A stretch of 64,000 nucleotides of DNA from Sciurus carolinensis (Eukaryota > Chordata > Mammalia > Rodentia > Sciuridae), in contig NC_062213.1 in assembly GCF_902686445.1 (NCBI RefSeq), forward strand, positions 43,660,741-43,724,740. Reading direction: 5' to 3'. Under the pieces are notes generated by a model. It saw only the letters and a list, made by a program, of their open reading frames with translations, had not been told where the DNA came from and ran no database searches. How positions within the stretch are numbered: position 1 is the first letter of the stretch; each line of letters starts with the position of its first letter. The position numbers were made by a program, and so were the translations under genes. Of this stretch, positions 57,726 to 64,000 are shown in pieces.

Positions 57726-57944
57726 ATTTCTATGAACTGTCTTTTATTCATCAGCATGACTAGTGATTTGATTAAATACAAGCTTAATATATTAGGGCTT
57801 TTCTGCAAGAATCATGTGCTTCCAGTTGTTCCCTATGGGCTATAAATATTTGTTTAAACCTCAATTTTCTATTTTAAAATCATAAGACTTTATTTTAATG
57901 GGAAAAATTATTTGTTAAAAAATTTAAATCTATGCAATACACAG

Positions 57945-58112
57945 AAGTGCCTGTGCCCACCTGTAATCCCCGCAACTTGGGAGGCTGAGGTAGGAAGATC
58001 ACCGCAGGTTATAGACCAGCCTCAGCAACTTAGCAAGACCCTGTTTCAAAATAAAACAAAAAGGGGCTTGGTGTAGCTCAGTGGTTGAGCACCCCTGGGT
58101 TAAATCCCTGTA

Positions 58113-58156
<44 letters not shown>
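57945..58156 (+). mobile_element. B1-ID composite SINE with (AC)n tail
   Basis: gtgcctgtgcccacctgtaa head to ggcttggtgtagctcagtgg, tail turned into an (AC) microsatellite at 58115-58155. Confidence 0.9.
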
Positions 58157-58171
58157 TAAATTATTAATTTT

Positions 58172-58302
58172 TGGGGGGAGGGTGCCAGGGATTGAACTCA
58201 GGGGCATTTGACCACTAAGCCACATCCCAGCCCTATTTTGTATTTTATTTAGAGACAGGTCTCACTGAGTTGCGTAGTGCCTCAATTTTGCTGAGGCTGG
58301 CT
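58172..58302 (-). mobile_element. B1-ID composite SINE, cut by an L1
   Basis: ID half and half of B1 (ttgctgaggctggc), stopping where the L1 poly(T) begins. Confidence 0.82.
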
Positions 58303-58893
58303 TTTTTTTTTTTTTAATTAAAATTTTTTTTTATTTTTACAGACTGCAGTTTGATTCATTGTAAACAATTGGGGTACAACTTTTCATTTCTGTGGTTGTA
58401 CACAATGTAGATTCACACCATTCATGTAATCACAAATATACATAGGGTAAAACTGACTGTTTCATTCTACTATCTTTCTGTCCCCCACCCCCTACCACCC
58501 CCTTTTCCTCTACAGCATCCAAAATTCTTTCATTCTTCTCTTCCCTCCACCCCCCTCATTATATATCATCATTCACTTATCAGAGAAAACATTCGACCTT
58601 TGGTTTTTTGGGCTTGGCCTATTTCACTTAGCATGATATTTTCCAACTTCATCCATTTACTGGCAAATGCTATACTTTTATTCTTCTTTATGGCCTAGTA
58701 ATATTCCATCGTGCATATATACCACTGTTGCTTTATCCAGTCATCAGTTGTAGGGCATTTCAGTTGATTCCACAAATTTAGCTATTGTGAGTTGAGCTGC
58801 TATGAACATTGATGCAGCCGCATCACTGTAGTATGCTGATTTTAAGTCCTTTGGGTATAAACTGAGGACTGGGATAGCTGGGTCAAAAGTACA
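58303..58893 (-). mobile_element. 5'-truncated L1
   Basis: T run, L1 3' UTR (gtaaacaattggggtacaac) and ORF2 tail up to gggatagctgggtcaaaa. Confidence 0.88.
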
Positions 58894-58990
58894 ATCTTGA
58901 AACTTTTTGAGCATCATGTAAGTGCTCTAAAGATTTTGGATTTTGGACTTTTTCATATTTAGGATTTTTGAGTTAGAGGTATACAACCAG
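58894..58990 (+). mobile_element. Mariner-like DNA-transposon fossil, right part
   Basis: cttgaaactttttgagcatc and attttggattttggactttt match the fossil at 57565. Confidence 0.45.
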
Positions 58991-59980
58991 TAAAGTCTTC
59001 CTACAGAAGAACGTTAAAATTAAAACATCCTTTATCATAAATAATTAAAAAATATGTTAATTAAAATTGAAAAATGTTAAGAAATAAAATCTAAAAAACT
59101 GGTACTGATAATAAATTTAAGATTCGTTTAAATGGGGCAAATTGTAATTTTCAACTACTTAATGAGTCATTTTTTGAAATATGACAACCTATTAATATTT
59201 TTTAGAAACTTAACAGTTTATGATATACACAGTTCCTGCCCTTTGTGATGGCACAATAACTATGCATTTTATATTTTAACTCACTTAATAGGCAAGTATG
59301 AGAGTCTAAAATTCCACCTGACTAGTTAATGAGCTCATTTCCATCAGACTTGCTGAATTATTCATATTTATATTCCATCAGCACCCTACACATGGCAACA
59401 CTTAAATATTGATTAAATTAATAGTAATTCAGATAATATTATAAGATATATCACTTTATAATTAAAGAGCTAGAACTTGTATTATCAGGAGCTTCTTGCC
59501 ACAACTGTATTTTAACTAGGCTATCTCAGTACAGTACTAGTTGTGGTAGCCATTACTTTTATTGCTGTTTCTTCACATTTCCAGCTGTTTCTAATTAGAA
59601 ATAGATATCATAGTTTCTTTCTAGTTTCTTCACAAAAAAAGAGGGTCATCTAGCCTGTTACACTACTTTCTTGGCTTGAGTTTTTTTTAAACCAAAGATG
59701 GCAAGACTATAAAGAGTACAATAGGCTTATTTTCAATTAAAAAAAAACTTGTTTTTGTTACAGCATGGCTAACTTTTATAGTTGTATCATCATTTCTTCT
59801 GACTTTTAGGTTTTTTTCCTAAGGAAAATAAAAAAATTACGTTTCATTTGGACTAACATGTTATACACAGTTATTTACGTGCAGAGTTTTCATCCTGTAC
59901 TGTTATGGAAAGGTGACTATAGTATCACTGTCATCTTAAATGTTAGTTCAATTAATTTGTTTTTCTTTCTCAACCAAAAG

Positions 59981-60259
59981 GCATTGGATATAAATTCAAA
60001 GAGCTTGAAAAGATTGAAGAGGGCCAAACACTGATGATTGCGGGAAAAGAAATAGAAATCATGGGGATAATTCCTCCGGATGACTTCAACAGTGGCAAGT
60101 GTTTTCAGCTTGGAGGAGGAAGTCCTGCTACCCCAAGTTCTCAAACTGCCAGAAAGAGCTTTTCTAACCCTTTCAAGAGTGTTTGTAAACCAAGTTCAAA
60201 GGAAAATAGACAAAATGGTTCCCAAAATTGCAAACCACGCCATGATCCACATGCACCAA
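59981..60259 (+). CDS. RAD54B: RAD54B exon 5: residues 163 (part) to 255 and first base of codon 256
   Basis: The acceptor caaccaaaag ends at 59980; the donor is ccaa|gtgag at 60259/60260. The exon's GC completes a Gly codon. It encodes GIGYKFKELEKIEEG, then a KEIEIMG strand, CFQLGGGSPA, SFSNPFKSV and QNCKPRHDPHAP. The residues after the Gly-rich turn are Ser/Lys/Pro-rich and probably a flexible linker before the ATPase core. The frame is open and phase-consistent (one A left, completed as Asn by the next exon). A second overlapping frame (60080-60271) is a shadow. Confidence 0.96.
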
Positions 60260-62188
60260 GTGAGATTTTAAAAATAATTTGAATATCCTATTTTTATTGT
60301 CAAAAGATTTGGATATGCAAATTAAAGTTTAAAATTTTGTTTTATAATTTTCAGGCGAAATACATATTTTTCTTGATATATGCAGTCTTACATAAGGGAT
60401 AATGTTAAAGTCAACAAGAACTTGGGAATTATTTAATATGTAAATTTATAATCCAGAAATAATCAAAATATTATATATATGTTGAAGAAAAATATCTAAA
60501 TTGTAGATGTATACATACACAAAAGTATAATTTTTAATGAAATCAGACTTCTGTAGGAAGGAGAAAAATTAGTAAATTTATAAATCAGAATTATGATTAC
60601 ACTTATGCTTTGAATGGCATATACTTGGATTATGTCTTAATGTATGAAAATGTTGAATGGTGGGATGCTATGCAAAGAATTCAAATTTTACCTGTAAAAG
60701 TTCAGTTTAATTCAGTTAATTTTCACATTGATTAATTAATTTTTAAAAATTTGTATTACAAAGGAAGCCTAACCTGTTTCTGATTATTCTTTTATTTGAT
60801 TATTTCACTAAACCAGTATTTCTTGATTGTCTTTTATGCTTTGGGTCTAGAAAACTTATCACAGGACAAGTAAATTTGGATGAAAGTATAGTAAATATAG
60901 AAAGTTGGGGAAAGAATAGGTTTTTTTCATATCTGTAGCAAAATGAAAGTATGCCAAGTATTATTTTTCCTTGTAACCATTATGAAAACATAAGTTTTGA
61001 GATAAAGTAGCCTTGAGATCATATCCCTTCAAGTGACATCTGAGGAAACTGAGATCCAGAAAGAGGAACTGACTTACCTAAATTCAGCAACAACTGGCAT
61101 AATTGGGACAAAACTCCACAATTAAAAATTTCTACTATTTCTATATTAACTTTAATCCTAAAGACTTGGTTGAAATATGGTAACTGAACTTTATTTAAAG
61201 ACTTCAGTTAGAAACACAGTTTTGCCACTGACCTAACTGGTTCTTGATCTCTTGGGGTAGTCACTTTCCTCACTAATATTTTGCTTCCTTATGTGTAAAA
61301 TGTGGATCCTAATAAATGATATAGAGATTTAAAGGGTCTAGTATGTATTACTTTGTCCAATAAATATTTGTTAAGAAATTTTACTGTGACATTTATGCAT
61401 GTATATGAAGTGTATGTATGTGCATGCTTATGAGTATATTTGTATTTGTACACATGAAAGCACTTTGTGTAAATGGTTGATTATTCTTGTTTATTTATTT
61501 CACCATGCCAAGGATAGAATTAGGTGTCATGCCCAAGAGATTTTTGTTAGCATTAAATGATGACGACTCATCTTGTGAAGATAAAGGGGCATCTTAAACT
61601 ACTATTCCATTATTGTGACTGTTTATTTATTTATTTTTTTTCTTAAAGATGGGACTTTTGTTAGATGATAGGTCTTTTTGTTATGATCCTGTGGTCCTTG
61701 GTGGAGCAGTGTGTGATTTTCATCTCTACCCTCTTTCCTTCCTTGTCCTTTTTCAAAGATACTGGTGGATGGGAAGAATGGGGCCATTTCTTGGTTAGAA
61801 ATCCACAAGGAGTATGCTTTTGGTTTGCTTTGGAGATATAGAGGAAGACCGATGGCTACACTATCCATTTTTACTTTCTAATCCCTTACCTAGTAGGAAT
61901 TGAACCCAAAGATGAAAGCATTTTCAGTTATTCAGAAACCTGGAAAGTTGCATAGAAAATTTATCCTCTGGGTGATTTCTAATGGTAAACATGATCAAAA
62001 TTCATTTTGATGTGGCTGTATATTTCCACATCAATGGATAAGTTTGCTTAGCATTAGTATTACTAAATTTCATGTTTTTTCCATAAATGATGGCAAGAGT
62101 TCTATCTTAGAAATAATGAAAACAAGATAGTGTAGTTACTGACAAAGTGAAATTACATTTATAATTATACTTTTACCTTTCTTTTAAG
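60260..62188 (+). other. RAD54B: RAD54B intron between exons 5 and 6
   Basis: 1.9 kb, AT-rich, no SINE or L1 recognised. A minus-strand frame at 61623-61868 has no recognisable domain. Confidence 0.85.
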
Positions 62189-62351
62189 ATTCCCTTGTTA
62201 TGCCACGACCAGACAAGAATCACCAGTGGATGTTCAATAAGAACCATTTCCCTCTTGTAGATGTAGTGATAGATCCTCACCTTGTTTATCATCTTCGCCC
62301 ACACCAGAAAGAAGGAATCAAATTCCTTTACGAAACTGTAATGGGAATGAG
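62189..62351 (+). CDS. RAD54B: RAD54B exon 6: residues 256 (part) to 310 (part); last exon in window
   Basis: The acceptor cttttaag ends at 62188; the donor is atgag|gtagg at 62351/62352. AT completes an Asn codon, then [13 protein letters not shown], a [12 protein letters not shown] strand and [14 protein letters not shown] (291-304). The RPHQ-EG signature is the entry to the SNF2 ATPase core in RAD54-family proteins. The exon ends on AG of an Arg codon (310), ahead of the Walker A segment (GLGKT), which is outside the window. Human RAD54B is 910 residues, so about two thirds are missing here. Confidence 0.96.
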
Positions 62352-63171
62352 GTAGGAAAAGAAATCATATGTTTAGTCTAATTTGAATTTTGATATACCC
62401 TGTAACATAAAAATGCTTTTCTAAGAATAACTTGATATGATGAGTCTAAAGGGCAGACTGAATTTTAGTTGGCAGGAAAGGTAAGTGATACTTAATGTGG
62501 GTATTTATTACAAAAGTGGTTCTTGATGGATGCCATGTGCCAGAAACCTTGCTAGGAGGTAGTCATATGGGAGTTAGGACCATGTCCTTACTCTTAAGTA
62601 GTTCTTAAAATATTTTACTAAACAAATACTGTTGACATTAAAGTGATCAATAAAAGCTTGCTACTAGTATGATTAGGGGTTGGGGAGCAAACAGAAGAAG
62701 CTCTTAATTTTATTTAGGAGAATTTTGGAAAAAGATTTTCTTCTATTTCACCTCTATTTCTAAAAAAGGGGAAAAAACAGCCCCTCCCCCTTTGAAGTTT
62801 TTCTTATTAAGCAATGATAGTATCCTTAAAGTTATAAGACACACACCCACAGAGCAGACAGAAGAAGGAAAGAATCAAAGTTCCCCCCAAATTAAATACT
62901 CCAAACATCTTGGGATATTTCTTTTTTCGTTTTGTTTTTAAATGCAAAGGACTTTGATTTTTATATTTGTCATTTAAAGGTAAATGTAACTTTTCCCCAG
63001 CTATAAGAACCCCTTGAATGATAAAGAAATACTGTCGTCTCCCAGAAACTTTTAGCTAGACTCAAGTTCTGTCTCAAATCTCCTCCTCCTTTTGGGGATC
63101 TTATCTTAGTTATCCAAAGAATCTTCTTTGATTTCTTCTCTTTTACCTTCTGATCTAATCAAGCCTGAACT
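62352..63171 (+). other. RAD54B: Start of the next RAD54B intron
   Basis: No feature recognised up to the L1 fragment at 63172. Confidence 0.7.
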
Positions 63172-63606
63172 TAAAAAAAAATATTTTATTAGAGGTTTGT
63201 AGTTATATATAGAAACTGGGTTCATTCTGACAAACTCATACATGCATGGAATTCAAACTCAGTTCATGTCACTACCTCCTTTCCCTCCTGTCCTTTCTCC
63301 CCTGTCCCATTCTGCTTCTTCTACTCTACTAGACTTTCTTTTGTTCTTCTACTAATTTGTATGTGATTGTTTTTTTCTACCAATGCATAAAGATGAAGTT
63401 CCCTGTTGTATATTTATATATGCACATAACATGACTTTTAAGAATTCATTCTGTAACCTCCCCTCACCCATCCTCCTACTGTCTCTTGATCTCCTTTCTT
63501 CTATGTTACTCATCTTTCCTTTAAGTTATCCTGTCCTTCCCTCCCCCTTTCCTTTATGTTACTCTAGTTTCTGGATATGAGAAAATATTTGACCTTTGGT
63601 TTCTGA
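63172..63606 (-). mobile_element. L1 3' end, 5' truncated
   Basis: A-rich start (tttattagaggtttgtagtt), gacaaactcatacatgcatg and a pyrimidine-rich 3' UTR to the gacctttggtttctgag start of the ORF2 tail. Same subfamily as 36488-36848. Confidence 0.82.
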
Positions 63607-64000
63607 GCTTAAGCCTGAAATTTTAATTATTTTAGCTTCCTAAATATTATTTGATTTCTAACTTTTTCTGGCATCTCATGTAGCAGCCCATAGTAAATGA
63701 CATCATAGAAACATAGTAGCTTGTCTGGACTATATTGTAGTAACTCTTGAGTATTTGCTTCTGATTCTTCTCAAATCTAATCTTCAAACGACTACCAGCT
63801 TGAGTTTTCTGAAAAACAATTATGAATGTATCATTCCCTTACTTAGAATTATTTATTGAGTCCAAGAATTTAAAGCAATGTGTCCTAATATCTGATTCTT
63901 TCTCCACTGATGGTATGTGGAATCATTTGGTGGTGATAAACGGGCAAGATTTAAATTAAAAAAATTTTAATAGTAGTATATTTCATTAATGAATTACTAG
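63607..64000 (+). other. RAD54B: Intronic end of the window, no recognised feature
   Basis: AT-rich. A possible old repeat near 63780-63950, not assigned. Confidence 0.45.

Larger units (their letters stand above)
54776..59980 (+). other. RAD54B: RAD54B intron between exons 4 and 5
   Basis: From gtattgtg to caaccaaaag. Holds a SINE, an hAT fossil, an ERVK-like LTR and the nested group at 57.6-59 kb. 54776-55400 and 58990-59960 show nothing recognisable. Confidence 0.9.

Noticed and set aside
6826..58302. Spaced direct repeats as a CRISPR-like array
   Set aside because: The repeats are dispersed SINEs in both orientations with irregular spacing in a mammalian genome.

Overview
The window is mammalian nuclear DNA, almost certainly from a squirrel-family rodent (Sciuridae). 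It has split genes with GT-AG introns, is AT-rich and repeat-dense. Two SINE types dominate: tRNA-derived ID elements, and composite SINEs in which a 7SL-derived B1 half is joined to an ID half. The composite type is known from squirrels (MEN, B1-dID). The species call is inference from these repeats.

Two protein genes are present, both on the + strand. RAD54B, a SNF2-family recombination translocase, contributes five exons: 6629-6783 (with the start ATG), 11578-11743, 54590-54775, 59981-60259 and 62189-62351. Together they encode residues 1-310. The non-coding first exon and the helicase core lie outside the window. All exon phases agree. FSBP (fibrinogen silencer binding protein) lies whole inside the 42.8-kb RAD54B intron: coding exons 30844-31217 and 35478-36003 join to 299 codons plus a stop. 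A strong splice acceptor at 30626, 217 bases before the FSBP start, and the lack of a CpG-rich promoter nearby suggest that FSBP transcripts begin at an upstream, perhaps shared, RAD54B exon.

The rest is intron and mobile DNA. 1-6492 is a long, decayed, rearranged L1 on the minus strand. 6.8-30 kb holds SINEs, older L1 pieces, a 5'-inverted L1, and MaLR/MLT-type and other LTRs. 30-36 kb (FSBP) is comparatively poor in repeats. 36-54 kb holds L1 3' ends, SINEs, two local duplications and the most striking element: a complete U6 snRNA sequence joined to the 5' end of a truncated L1 (50330-51476, minus strand), flanked by a 14-bp target duplication and read through by one open frame. 54-64 kb holds three RAD54B exons, a solo ERVK-like LTR with repeated octamer motifs, and a nest of SINE and L1 insertions in a DNA-transposon fossil.

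I see no microbial genes, CRISPR array or new multi-gene system. The best leads are the U6-L1 chimera and its fused frame, the FSBP/RAD54B transcript arrangement, a tRNA-like insertion with a 19-bp target duplication, and an L1 5' UTR segment lodged in an L1 endonuclease region. No alignment or database search was run; family names rest on recognition.
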